Part shown: positions 1-8,010 of the stretch, one piece after another
Layout of the letters: each line of letters opens with the position of its first letter
Position numbering within the stretch: position 1 is the first letter of the stretch
Assembly: GCF_013116825.1 (NCBI RefSeq)
Contig: NZ_JABFNS010000038.1
Location: 1 to 63,940, forward strand
Reading direction: 5' to 3'
Source: Myxococcus xanthus
Lineage (GTDB): Bacteria; Myxococcota; Myxococcia; Myxococcales; Myxococcaceae
Length of the DNA stretch: 63,940 nucleotides
Notes under the pieces: generated by a model
What the model was told of the DNA's origin: nothing
Database searches by the model: none
What the model saw: the letters and a program-made list of their open reading frames with translations, nothing else
Made by a program: the position numbers and the translations under genes

Positions 1-94
1 GGGCGGGCGGGTGGTGGTGGCGGGCCCACCGGAGGAGGTGGTGGGCCTGCCCTTCAGCCAGACCGCGCCCTTCCTGGAGGAGGCGCTGGGCTGA
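1..94 (+). CDS. uvrA: UvrA-like excinuclease ABC subunit A, C-terminal tail (5' end outside window)
   Basis: Only the last 30 codons are present, ending in TGA at 92-94. The peptide begins GGRVVVAGPPEEVV and ends TAPFLEEALG. This matches the extreme C-terminus of UvrA: a GG-(x)-VVxxGxPEEV strand after the second ABC-ATPase signature region, then a short tail shaped like S-x-TAxFL. UvrA is the damage-recognition ATPase of nucleotide excision repair. Other ABC-ATPases share the GxPEEV element, so the call rests on the tail form. The gene converges on the chemoreceptor gene, with a hairpin between them. Confidence 0.6.
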   Translation, partial: GGRVVVAGPPEEVVGLPFSQTAPFLEEALG

Positions 95-114
95 GCTTCC
101 GGCCCCCGCCGGAG

Positions 115-153
115 CCTCCGAGCCGTGGCCGTGAAGGCCGCCGGGCTCGGAGG
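115..153. terminator. Bidirectional hairpin between convergent genes
   Basis: CCTCCGAGCC (115-124) and GGCTCGGAGG (144-153) are a perfect 10-bp inverted repeat with a 19-nt loop. The loop holds a smaller GGCC/GGCC stem. It lies in the 73-nt gap between the convergent uvrA-like and chemoreceptor genes. There is no U-run, which is common for GC-rich terminators. Confidence 0.55.
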
Positions 154-167
154 TGGGGGCCGCGGAA

Positions 168-2267
168 TCAGCGCGCCTGCGCCTGCGTCGCGGGCACGGA
201 CAGGCCTTCCGCCTTGAGCGTCTGGCTGGCCATGCCGGACATGCTCTCCGCGAGCGACTGCACGGAGCGGGTGGCCTCCTGCGTCTCCTGCACCGTCTTC
301 AACGTGCGCTGCATCTGCCCGGACAGCTCCTGGATGGCCTGGGCCATCTGGTGGGTGCCCGCGTCCTGCGCGCTGACGGCGGCGGTGATCTGCCGCACGC
401 TGGAGCTGGTGTCGCCGATGATGTCAGCCAGCTGCTGGAACTGCGCGCTGGAGGTCCGCACGGCGTCGAGGCTCTGCTTCACGCGCTCGTCGCCCTTCTC
501 ACTGGAGCGGGCCGCCTCACGCATGCTGTTGCTGACGCCGTCGAGCACCTCGCGGATGCGGTGCGTGGCCTGGATGGACTGGTCCGCCAGGCCGCGCATC
601 TCCCGGGCCACCACGCCGAAGCCACGGCCGCTCTCTCCACTGCGCGCCGCCTCGATGGCGGCGTTGATGGCCAGCATGTTGGACTGGTCCGCCAGGTCCT
701 TCACGGAGTCCACGATGCCGGAGACCTCGCGGGTGCGCTCGTCGAGCGCGAAGATGCGCCGGGCCATGTCGGAGACCTCGGTGCGGATGGCCGCCAGGTC
801 CGACAGCGTGCGCTCCAACGCGGCCGTTCCCTCGCGGCCCACCTGTTCGGCGCTCTCCGCGGAAGCCGCGAGTGCGCTGGCCTTCTCCGCCGTCATCTGC
901 GAGCTGCGGCGGATCTCCTTCACCGTCTGCTCCGCCTCCTGGAGCGCCACGGCCTGACGGCTGACGCCCTCGGTCTGCTCGTCGCTGGACGAGCGGAGCT
1001 GCTGCACCACCGTGGCGAGCTCGCCGGCGCCGTTGCCCATGCGCTCGGCCAGGGTGCGCACCTCCTGCGCGCGCGCCTCCAACTGGTGGGTGTGCGCTTC
1101 GAGCGTGCGCACCACCATGATGGAGCGGCGGGTGACGATGCCCAGCAGCGACAGCGTCAGCGCGACGTAGCCCCAGTGCGTGACGTTGCCCAGCGACCAG
1201 CCCACCAGGCCGATGACGGGGAGGATGGTGAGGATGATGGAGAGGACGAGCCCCGCGAAGCCACCGACGAAGAGGCGCGCGTCCGGGTTGCCCAGCCACG
1301 CCTGGGTGATGGCCACCGAGAGCACCACCAGCAGCACCACCATCGCCAGGGGGAGGAAGGGCACGAGGATGCGCTGCCCGATGCCGAGGTCCAGGAGCGT
1401 CGCCAGGGCGCACACGCCCGCCACGGGCGAGAACACCATGGCCGCCTTCTGGAACCAGCCGCGCCGGTTGTCGAGCAGCGCGTCCGAGACGAACTCCATC
1501 AGACCGGCGACGAGCAGGAAGATGCCCACGGTGGTGCCCAGCGTGGCGGTGGCGGACGAGCCCCACAGCGCCGTGGGCATGCCGCTCAGGCCCAGGAGGA
1601 TGAGGCCGCCGCTGGCCGCGGAGACCGCCAGGCCCGCCAGCATCCGGCGCCGCCAGTGGAGCGCGAAGGCGCCACCCGCGCCGAGCGCCACCGCCAGCAG
1701 CAGGCAGCAGATGACGAAGGGCGCCTGGCCCTGGCGCGTCACGTAGACCAGCAGGTCATACTTCGAGCCCACCTGCGCGGCCTGGGACACGCCGATGTTG
1801 GGATTGCTGGACTGGATGCGCAGCAGCACGCGCTTGCCCTGCGCGTCGCGCGGCAGGGGCACGATGTGCCAGGACAGGTTCTCGCCAATCTCGTAGCTGT
1901 CCGGACGGATCTTGCCGCTCGTGTAGATGTGCTGGCCGTCCGCGTACACCTCGAGCGCGTGGGTGATTTCGCCCAGGTACAGCGCGGGGTCCGTCCAGCC
2001 GCCGTCGGGGACGGGGATGCTGAGCCACATGAACTTGTGGTCACCGCGACCCTCGGGCGTCGCGAGGGCGGGCGTGGTCCGCCACTCCTTCGAATCCCCC
2101 GTTTCCTTCGCCCACAGGGGCGTGCCATCCGAGCCCACGGGGGAGTCACCCCATCGGAAGCGCCACCCGTCCAGCACGTTGACAGGAGGTCCCGCCTCGG
2201 CCGCGTGGGCCGAGGACGTGAGGGCAAACATCAGCAAGAGGGCGGAACAGAAGCGGAAGCCAGCCAT
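168..2267 (-). CDS. Methyl-accepting chemotaxis protein with 7TMR-DISM-like sensor and multi-pass membrane region
   Basis: The protein is 699 aa if it starts at the ATG at 2265-2267, which begins a clean signal peptide (MAGFRFCSALLLMFALTSS, cleavage near AHA-AEA). An upstream in-frame ATG would add 38 residues before the signal peptide and is less likely. The order is: a periplasmic beta-sandwich of about 170 residues resembling 7TMR-DISM extracellular domains, six to seven hydrophobic helices, then a long cytoplasmic coiled coil. The signalling hairpin is well conserved (DQSNMLAINAAIEAARSGE, then GRGFGVVAREMRGLADQS), the CheA/CheW contact region. No ligand can be inferred. There are no che genes beside it, so it probably feeds a remote chemosensory array. 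Confidence 0.9.
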   Translation of the reverse strand: MAGFRFCSALLLMFALTSSAHAAEAGPPVNVLDGWRFRWGDSPVGSDGTPLWAKETGDSKEWRTTPALATPEGRGDHKFMWLSIPVPDGGWTDPALYLGEITHALEVYADGQHIYTSGKIRPDSYEIGENLSWHIVPLPRDAQGKRVLLRIQSSNPNIGVSQAAQVGSKYDLLVYVTRQGQAPFVICCLLLAVALGAGGAFALHWRRRMLAGLAVSAASGGLILLGLSGMPTALWGSSATATLGTTVGIFLLVAGLMEFVSDALLDNRRGWFQKAAMVFSPVAGVCALATLLDLGIGQRILVPFLPLAMVVLLVVLSVAITQAWLGNPDARLFVGGFAGLVLSIILTILPVIGLVGWSLGNVTHWGYVALTLSLLGIVTRRSIMVVRTLEAHTHQLEARAQEVRTLAERMGNGAGELATVVQQLRSSSDEQTEGVSRQAVALQEAEQTVKEIRRSSQMTAEKASALAASAESAEQVGREGTAALERTLSDLAAIRTEVSDMARRIFALDERTREVSGIVDSVKDLADQSNMLAINAAIEAARSGESGRGFGVVAREMRGLADQSIQATHRIREVLDGVSNSMREAARSSEKGDERVKQSLDAVRTSSAQFQQLADIIGDTSSSVRQITAAVSAQDAGTHQMAQAIQELSGQMQRTLKTVQETQEATRSVQSLAESMSGMASQTLKAEGLSVPATQAQAR

Positions 2268-2615
2268 GGAGTGCGTATGGTCTTCCGCCCGGGCACCGAA
2301 TGTAAATGGGTCTTCCCGACCTCTCCCGAGAATCAATTGGCGTTGCTTGGAATTGACGTCCACAGAGAGCGTGGCAGGCAATGAATGCCGCGAATTTTAT
2401 ACTTCCGGTGAATTCCTCGCTCCGGCAGGCCGTGGAGGGCGCGGCCCACCGGCAGGGTTGTTCCTGGAAAGCCGGATGATCCTCCGGGCCCGGACCTCGT
2501 TCCGATCGGGTTTGAACGGCGACCCGGTGCGTCATGTTGAGTCCGCGGCGGGCGGAGGCGTCAGCCGGGGGACCCACCCTTCCCTTGGGGTGGGCCCAGC
2601 GGCGACACTGGGGCC
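2268..2615. other. Divergent intergenic region
   Basis: This 348-nt stretch lies between divergent genes and should hold both promoters. It is less GC-rich around 2320-2400. The only clear structure is a hairpin, CCCACCC (2573-2579) / GGGTGGG (2588-2594), 22 nt before the start of the + strand gene. I see no convincing sigma-70 or sigma-54 promoter and no coding sequence. Confidence 0.5.
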
Positions 2616-3482
2616 ATGGCGCATCTGGAGTTGATCCCCAAGCGGGACCTGTCGAGCTTTCGCAAGCTTGCGATTGGAAGTTGGAAGACGGCGTACGACC
2701 CCACCGTCTACGGAACGCTGACCGTCCGCATGGACAAGGCGATGGCCTACATCGAGGCCTTCCGTCAGCGCACGGGTGTGCGGCTCACGGTGACGCACCT
2801 GGTGGCCAAGGCCATGGGCGAGGCGCTGCGGCGCTGCCCGGACGCGAACGCCATCCTCCGCTTCAACCGCATCTACCTGCGCCAGCGCGTGACGCTGTCC
2901 ACGCTCGTCGTCCAGACGGACAGCGGCAAGGTGGACCTCACGTCGGCCCGCATCGAGGACGCGGACAAGAAGAACCTGAAGGAGATCGCCAACGACCTGG
3001 AGGAGGCGGTGCGCCGCGTCCGCGAGCGCCGGGACGTGGCCCTGGAGAAGGGCAAGGGCACCATCCAGAAGATCCCCTACCTGTTCCTCAACACCTTCAC
3101 GTGGCTGCTGTCCTTCTTCATGTACACGCTGAACCTGGACATGAGCCGGTTCGGCATGCCGAAGGACGCCTTCGGGTCCGCCATCATCACCAACGTGGGC
3201 TCGCTGGGGCTGGACACGGCCTACGTTCCGCTGGCGCCGTACACGCGCGTGCCCATCTTCGTCGCGCCCGGCGCGGTGAAGGAGGTGCCCGTGGTGGAGG
3301 ACGGCAAGGTGGTGCCGGGCAAGGTGATGAACATCAACGCGACGTTCGACCACCGCTTCATCGACGGGTTCCACGCGGGCGTGCTCGCCAACACGCTCCG
3401 GGAGATGCTGGAGAACCCGTTCGAGAGCTTCGACGCGCTTCCGGAGACCGCCGACGTGGCGCCGGTCGCCGCCGTGGGGTAG
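2616..3482 (+). CDS. Stand-alone 2-oxoacid dehydrogenase E2-type acyltransferase domain protein
   Basis: This 288-aa protein consists of the CAT-like catalytic domain of dihydrolipoamide acyltransferases. Its C-terminal third has the active-site signature DHRFIDG (family DHRxxDG, His acting as general base). It also has a conserved interior of the E2 type (LTVTHLVAKAMGEALRRCPD). There is no lipoyl domain, no peripheral-subunit-binding domain and no Ala/Pro linker, so it cannot be a normal PDH/OGDH core subunit. Residues near 145-165 (YLFLNTFTWLLSFFMYTL) are unusually hydrophobic and may be membrane-associated. It probably moves acyl groups from an unknown thioester donor. No E1 or E3 genes are adjacent. 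Confidence 0.85.
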   Translation: MAHLELIPKRDLSSFRKLAIGSWKTAYDPTVYGTLTVRMDKAMAYIEAFRQRTGVRLTVTHLVAKAMGEALRRCPDANAILRFNRIYLRQRVTLSTLVVQTDSGKVDLTSARIEDADKKNLKEIANDLEEAVRRVRERRDVALEKGKGTIQKIPYLFLNTFTWLLSFFMYTLNLDMSRFGMPKDAFGSAIITNVGSLGLDTAYVPLAPYTRVPIFVAPGAVKEVPVVEDGKVVPGKVMNINATFDHRFIDGFHAGVLANTLREMLENPFESFDALPETADVAPVAAVG

Positions 3483-3504
3483 GGCGGCTCACGAGCCGCT
3501 GGCC

Positions 3505-4554
3505 TCACCGCCGCGAGGGAACCCGGACCAGGCGGAAGCCCATGTTGGGCGCCGCCCCGGTGTCGCTCGCGGAGCGGAAGCTGACCCGCAGCGCGTCCGC
3601 GCAGTCCGCCCACGAGCCGCCTCGCAGGACGTGGATGCGCTCGGGGATGTCCTCGCCCAGCACGCAGACGGGGGACGATTTCGGCGAGCGCCGGTAGTAG
3701 TCGGCGTCGTAGTGGTCCTGGCACCACTGGCTCACGCCGCCCGCCATGCCGAAGAGGCCGTAGTCGTTGGGCGGGAAGGCGCGCATGGGGCGGAGCGAGA
3801 AGTCATTGAAGCGGTCGAAGTCCGCGCGGCTCGCATCGGGAGGTTCGTTGCCCCATGGGTACGCCGCGCCACGGAAGCAGCCCCGCGCCGCGCGCTCCCA
3901 TTCGGCTTCGGTGGGCAGGCGATAGGTGACGGAAGGCGTGCTCAAGCGCCGCGCGAACCGTTCCGCGAGCGAAGGGGCGACCGCGACCATGGGCTTCCGG
4001 TCATAGCGCAGCGGGCCCTCGCCCGCGCGCGCTGGCGTGCCGAACAATTCCTGTGAGGTCTTGATGACGCCGTCGCCGGTTTCCCATCGCGTGTGGGTGG
4101 CGTGGGCGTGCCAGTCACTGGCCTGCAGGGTGTCGTTCTCGCAGTACTGCAGCCGAATCTTCGAGTCGTTGAAGTACTCGAAGCTGTCGGCGAATCCGTC
4201 GAGTTGTTCGTCCGTGGGGAACTCGGGTGGTTCGGGCCAATCCAGGAGGCGAGCGAAGGCGCTCCACGACAGCGGCGTGTCGCTCATCCAGAACGCGGAC
4301 AACGTCACCGCGTGGGCGGGGCGCTCGTCGGAATCTCCGTCGTCGCTGCCCATGATGAACGTGCCCGCGGGGACATAGCGGAACACGAAGCCGTTCTCGA
4401 TGACGGTGAGCTGTTCCAACACGTCCTGGAGCAGCGGCAGGACGTCCTCGCGTGCCTGCCAGGCCACCGCGTCCAGCGTCGCGGCGGCGCCTTCCAGGTC
4501 TCCACTGGCACGCTGGACCCGGGCTTTCCCCAGCGCGGCTTGGATTACCGACAT
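3505..4554 (-). CDS. Formylglycine-generating-enzyme (SUMF1/EgtB/PvdO) fold protein, third gene of radical SAM operon
   Basis: This is a 349-aa protein. An N-terminal helical part of about 55 residues precedes an FGE-sulfatase domain. Family marks are FIMGSDDGDSDERPAHAV near residue 70, LPTEAEWERAARG with YPWGNE in the middle, and RGGSW...MGFRLVR at the C-terminus. In true FGEs two copper-binding cysteines follow GGS, five residues apart. Here the segment reads GGSWADCADALRV, with one cysteine, shifted and unpaired. It is therefore more likely a non-canonical family member (EgtB/PvdO-like oxidase or a binding domain) than a sulfatase maturase. Its ATG overlaps the radical SAM gene by 10 nt, implying coupled translation. 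Confidence 0.85.
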   Translation of the reverse strand: MSVIQAALGKARVQRASGDLEGAAATLDAVAWQAREDVLPLLQDVLEQLTVIENGFVFRYVPAGTFIMGSDDGDSDERPAHAVTLSAFWMSDTPLSWSAFARLLDWPEPPEFPTDEQLDGFADSFEYFNDSKIRLQYCENDTLQASDWHAHATHTRWETGDGVIKTSQELFGTPARAGEGPLRYDRKPMVAVAPSLAERFARRLSTPSVTYRLPTEAEWERAARGCFRGAAYPWGNEPPDASRADFDRFNDFSLRPMRAFPPNDYGLFGMAGGVSQWCQDHYDADYYRRSPKSSPVCVLGEDIPERIHVLRGGSWADCADALRVSFRSASDTGAAPNMGFRLVRVPSRR

Positions 4555-5846
4555 GCGCCCCCCTGTCCCCGCTCCGCGCCGAGCACGGGCAGTGGATGTG
4601 ACTCCGTGGCAGCTCCCAGGGACTGGGCCTGCCAGGGGTCCTCCGCGAACGCGGAGCCATTGTAGAACTGCGCACGCGCGCGGCAGCCCCCGGTGAAGCG
4701 GTCTCCCGTCTGCTTCGCCCGGAGGCGCTGGAAGGCCTGGCCGTCACGCCAGATGTCCTCGAAGGGGCGCGTTCGGATGTTGCCGGATTCGAAGGCCCGG
4801 CCCAGGAAGCTGCACGGGTTCACGTTGCCCTGGACGGAGACGGAGGCCACCGTGTTCGCCGCCCCGCAGCCCGGGCCCTCCGTGACGACGCCGCGCAGCT
4901 CCTCGCGTGCCGAAGGACTGAAGGGGTCCAGCGCGAAGAGGTCCGAGTTGGCTTCGACGCGCTCCAGCCGCGCGAGTGCGTCCACGTAGCCATCGAACGT
5001 GGGCATCAGCTCTGGATGCCGGGTAGCGGTGCCGACGGGGTACAGCGGGCGGAAGACGGCGGTATGCGCGCCCACCCGCCGGGCCAGTTCGACGCAGGCC
5101 TCGACTTCCGCCACGTTGTCGCGCGTCAGCGTGAAGGCGAGGGTGAAGCGCGCATGCTGACCGAGCAGCGCGAGCTTCTCCATCACCCGGTCGAAGACGC
5201 CAGCGCCCCGCACGGCATCGTTCGTCCCCGCCTGGGCGCCTTCCAGCGACACGTTCAACCACACCAGCTCGCGCTTGCCGAGCTCACGCGCCCACCGTTC
5301 GTCGATGAGCAGCGCGTTGGTGGTGATGCAGGGATGGAGGCCGTGGCCCGTGGCCGCGTCGAGGATGTCCAGCAGGTCCTTGCGCATCAGCGGCTCGCCG
5401 CCGGTGAGCCCCAGCCGGAAGCTACCCAGTCCGGCGAGCTGGGCGAAGAGCGCGTCCATCTCCTTCACGGAGAGCGGGGACTGGTTGCGCGGCAGCTCGC
5501 CCGCGAAGCAGTGCGTGCACGTGAGGTTGCACGCGCCAATGACCTCCAGGTGGACGGCGAGCGGGCCCAGCAGGTGGTCGGGTGGGGGCACCCGGTCGAT
5601 GCGGGCCGCCGCGAGCCGGCCATCCATCCGCAAGTAGCCTTTCATCGACAGGTGCTGGATGAGCCCGATGACGGCGTCCCGGTCGCCAGCCTCCGCATCA
5701 CCGATGACGTCGTCCGCGGTGCGCTCGGTGAGCCGGGTGAGCACGGCCGCCGCGGGGGCATCGAACGGCATGTAGCGAGAGGAGCGCCGGTCGAAGAGGA
5801 GGGCGCCGAAGTGCTGGGGGATGAGCACCAGGGAGGGGCGGCTCAT
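4545..5846 (-). CDS. PqqD-like/radical SAM/SPASM peptide-modifying enzyme
   Basis: The protein is 433 aa from the ATG at 5844-5846, which overlaps the preceding stop as ATGA. Residues 1-85 look like a PqqD/RRE-type winged helix that binds leader peptides. The radical SAM domain has the cluster motif CNLTCTHC (C106, C110, C113), the GGEPL strand and the usual alpha/beta order. The C-terminal 100 residues form a SPASM-like auxiliary-cluster region, with cysteines in GPGCG, NVNPCSFLG and GGCRARA. This architecture is typical of enzymes modifying ribosomal peptides or proteins (PqqE, anSME and sactisynthase relatives). No short precursor gene is visible, so the 199-aa neighbour is the best substrate candidate (inference). 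Confidence 0.9.
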   Translation of the reverse strand: MSRPSLVLIPQHFGALLFDRRSSRYMPFDAPAAAVLTRLTERTADDVIGDAEAGDRDAVIGLIQHLSMKGYLRMDGRLAAARIDRVPPPDHLLGPLAVHLEVIGACNLTCTHCFAGELPRNQSPLSVKEMDALFAQLAGLGSFRLGLTGGEPLMRKDLLDILDAATGHGLHPCITTNALLIDERWARELGKRELVWLNVSLEGAQAGTNDAVRGAGVFDRVMEKLALLGQHARFTLAFTLTRDNVAEVEACVELARRVGAHTAVFRPLYPVGTATRHPELMPTFDGYVDALARLERVEANSDLFALDPFSPSAREELRGVVTEGPGCGAANTVASVSVQGNVNPCSFLGRAFESGNIRTRPFEDIWRDGQAFQRLRAKQTGDRFTGGCRARAQFYNGSAFAEDPWQAQSLGAATESHPLPVLGAERGQGGACR

Positions 5847-6442
5847 TTGAAGCCCTCGTCGTCCACGTGGAAGGACCACCGCACCCAGGCCTTCGTGGCG
5901 CTCGAGGCCAGGCCCAGGCCCGTGGCGTCGTCCGTGAGCATCTGCCACCGCCAGCGCTCGTTCGTCTTCGGTTCGGGAACGGGCCGTTGCACCAACGGCG
6001 CGAAGCCCGCGTCGGCGAAGTCCGGTAGGCGCCAGCCTTCGGGAGGTGGCCGTGTCGTGGCCTTCCATCGGCCATCCGGAGCGGATGCCAGTTTCGGGTG
6101 GACCGCGCTGGCGATCTCCGGATCCAGCCGGGCCTGCATCAGGACGAAGCCCTTGTCTCCGGGACGGTTCACTTCAAATGACAGGACGTGCGCACCCGGG
6201 GGGACGAGCACCCGTTGCTCCACGAGGGGATTCCCATCGAGGAACAGGCCGCCGTCCGGGACGCCATTCACGTAGGAGAACAGCGACAGACCGATGGACG
6301 CACCGGGCCTTCGCCAGCGAAGCACCACACCGCCACAGCCCGCGGGCACCTCGCAGTGGCTGTGAACCTCCAGCGCGAGCTGGCTCGACGTCTTGCGGTA
6401 GCGCGCCAACGCATTGAGGCGGAAGTCGTTCGAGTCCGACAT
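5843..6442 (-). CDS. Uncharacterised 199-aa protein, first gene of radical SAM/FGE-like operon
   Basis: I do not recognise this family. The predicted protein is soluble, with no signal peptide or membrane segment. The first two thirds are rich in alternating hydrophobics and look like a beta-sandwich. Two cysteines sit close together near residues 30-37 (HCEVPAGCGG). The C-terminal third is Pro- and Trp-rich (PPPEGWRLPDF, NERWRWQML). The stop overlaps the next start (ATGA), so it is tightly coupled to the radical SAM enzyme. Context suggests a substrate, a scaffold or a partner. Confidence 0.75.
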   Translation of the reverse strand: MSDSNDFRLNALARYRKTSSQLALEVHSHCEVPAGCGGVVLRWRRPGASIGLSLFSYVNGVPDGGLFLDGNPLVEQRVLVPPGAHVLSFEVNRPGDKGFVLMQARLDPEIASAVHPKLASAPDGRWKATTRPPPEGWRLPDFADAGFAPLVQRPVPEPKTNERWRWQMLTDDATGLGLASSATKAWVRWSFHVDDEGFK

Positions 6443-6760
6443 GCCGGCGTTCTACCTCGCGCCGCGCACCTCCGCGAACCGCGCCAGAACCGAGCATTCA
6501 CAGTATTCCTGGAGGGGCGGGCAGAGTGTCGGGCATCAGTGGAAAATTGCGCCACGTGTTGCTGGGGTGCTCCGTTGACTTCGGCAACGCCCAGCGCTTC
6601 GACGTGGACGGCGCTATTCGAAGGGGTCCATCGCGGAAGTCGACTGAAGCGGCTCGGGGGGACGCCTGCTGTCCGGACGGGCGGTACGACGTTGCCCGGA
6701 GCGTGGGTTGTGGCGGGTGCCTCGGGGGCCCAGCGTGTCTCTCATACGCGGAGGCAATCG
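6443..6760. other. Divergent intergenic region
   Basis: These 318 nt separate the divergent 199-aa gene and the oxidoreductase gene. I see no short cysteine-rich precursor gene on either strand, no strong hairpin and no clear promoter motif. A good ribosome binding site (GGAGGC, 6751-6755 region) serves the + strand gene. Confidence 0.4.
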
Positions 6761-7876
6761 ATGGCACAGGGCAGCTCGCGGCGAATCCGGTATGCGGTGG
6801 TGGGCGCGGGGAATATCGCGCAGGTGGCTGTACTTCCGGCCTTCCAGCACGCCCGTGAGAACTCGGAGTTGGTGGCGCTCATTTCCTCCGACGCGGAGAA
6901 GCGCGACGTGCTGGGGAAGATGTACGGCCTGCGCCACACCGCGAGCTACGACGAACTTGAACAGGTGCTGCGCGACGCGGACGTGGACGCGGTGTACATC
7001 GCGCTGCCCAACAGCCAGCATCGCGCCTTCACCGAGCGGGCAGCTCGCGCGGGTGTGCACGTCCTCTGCGAGAAGCCCATGGCGACTTCGGTGGAGGACT
7101 GTGAGGCGATGATTCGCGTCACGGACGAGAATCACGTCAAGCTGATGATCGCCTACCGGCTCCACTTCGAGGAGGCGAACCTGCGGGCCATCGACCTGCT
7201 GCGCTCGGGGCGCCTGGGTGAGCCGCTGATGATGTCGGCGCTGCTGACGCAGCAGGTGCGGACCGGGGACATCCGGACGCGCGTGGACGTGGGCGGAGGC
7301 GCGCTGCTCGACGAAGGGCCGTACCCCATCAACGCCGCGCGCTACCTCTTCCGTGACGAGCCCACCGAGGTGTTCTGCTACACCAACGAGGAGCAGGACC
7401 ATCGCTTCAAGGGCGTGGATGCCACGGCCTTCGCGTTGATGCGCTTCTCGAATGGGCGCGTCGCGCAGTTCGGCGTCAGCCACGCCGCGTCGGCGGTCTC
7501 CAGCTACCGGGTGGTGGGGGAGAAGGGCGATCTGCTCGTCGAGTCCGCGTTCGGCTACGAGAAGGAGCGCAAGCATGTCCTCACGCTGGAGGGCAAGACG
7601 GAGGAGCGCGTCTTCGCGGCGAACGACCAGTTCGCGCCGGAGTTGCTCTACTTCTCGAAGTGCGTGCTGGAGGACCAGGAGCCCGAGCCGTCCGGCCGGG
7701 AAGGGCTCGCGGACGTGCGCGTCATCACCGCGATGAAGGAGTCCGCGAGGACGGGGCGCCCGGTGAAGCTGGATGCACTCCCGATGAAGCGGCGGCCATC
7801 CTTGGACCAGCTCATCGTCCGCCCCGCGGCCAGGCAGCCAGCGCCGGTGAACGCGCCCGCGCCAGCGCAAGGATGA
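6761..7876 (+). CDS. Gfo/Idh/MocA-family NAD(P)-dependent oxidoreductase
   Basis: This is a 371-aa protein starting at ATG 6761, preceded by a GGAGG-type ribosome binding site. The N-terminal Rossmann fold begins with YAVVGAGNIAQVAVLPAF. The family signature follows near residue 95 (HVLCEKPMATSVEDCEAM), where the EKP lysine is the usual catalytic residue. The C-terminal half is the Gfo/Idh/MocA alpha/beta domain, with DEGPYPINAARYLF in the middle. A Pro/Ala-rich tail of about 30 residues ends the protein. These enzymes oxidise or reduce sugars, inositols or related polyols. It lies 134 nt upstream of the ACP/reductase gene on the same strand and could make or modify a head-group sugar (inference from context). 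Confidence 0.9.
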   Translation: MAQGSSRRIRYAVVGAGNIAQVAVLPAFQHARENSELVALISSDAEKRDVLGKMYGLRHTASYDELEQVLRDADVDAVYIALPNSQHRAFTERAARAGVHVLCEKPMATSVEDCEAMIRVTDENHVKLMIAYRLHFEEANLRAIDLLRSGRLGEPLMMSALLTQQVRTGDIRTRVDVGGGALLDEGPYPINAARYLFRDEPTEVFCYTNEEQDHRFKGVDATAFALMRFSNGRVAQFGVSHAASAVSSYRVVGEKGDLLVESAFGYEKERKHVLTLEGKTEERVFAANDQFAPELLYFSKCVLEDQEPEPSGREGLADVRVITAMKESARTGRPVKLDALPMKRRPSLDQLIVRPAARQPAPVNAPAPAQG

Positions 7877-8010
7877 ACTTGCGTCCACTGGAAATATTTC
7901 CCGTGTGCGAGCTTCTTCGTGCGCTGAATGTGTGGCGACACCCGCCTCCGCAAGTCGTGTCAGACCCTTGATGCATTCATTGCCGCGAACCGGGAAACCA
8001 GGGGTCGGCA

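Noticed and set aside
153..2384. Long plus-strand open frame across the chemoreceptor gene
   Set aside because: Composition is dominated by Arg, His, Gly and Ala with no domain. It is the usual antisense shadow in a GC-rich genome.
3505..4554. Classical sulfatase-maturing FGE
   Set aside because: The copper-binding cysteine pair after GGS is not present in the right spacing, and no sulfatase gene is adjacent.
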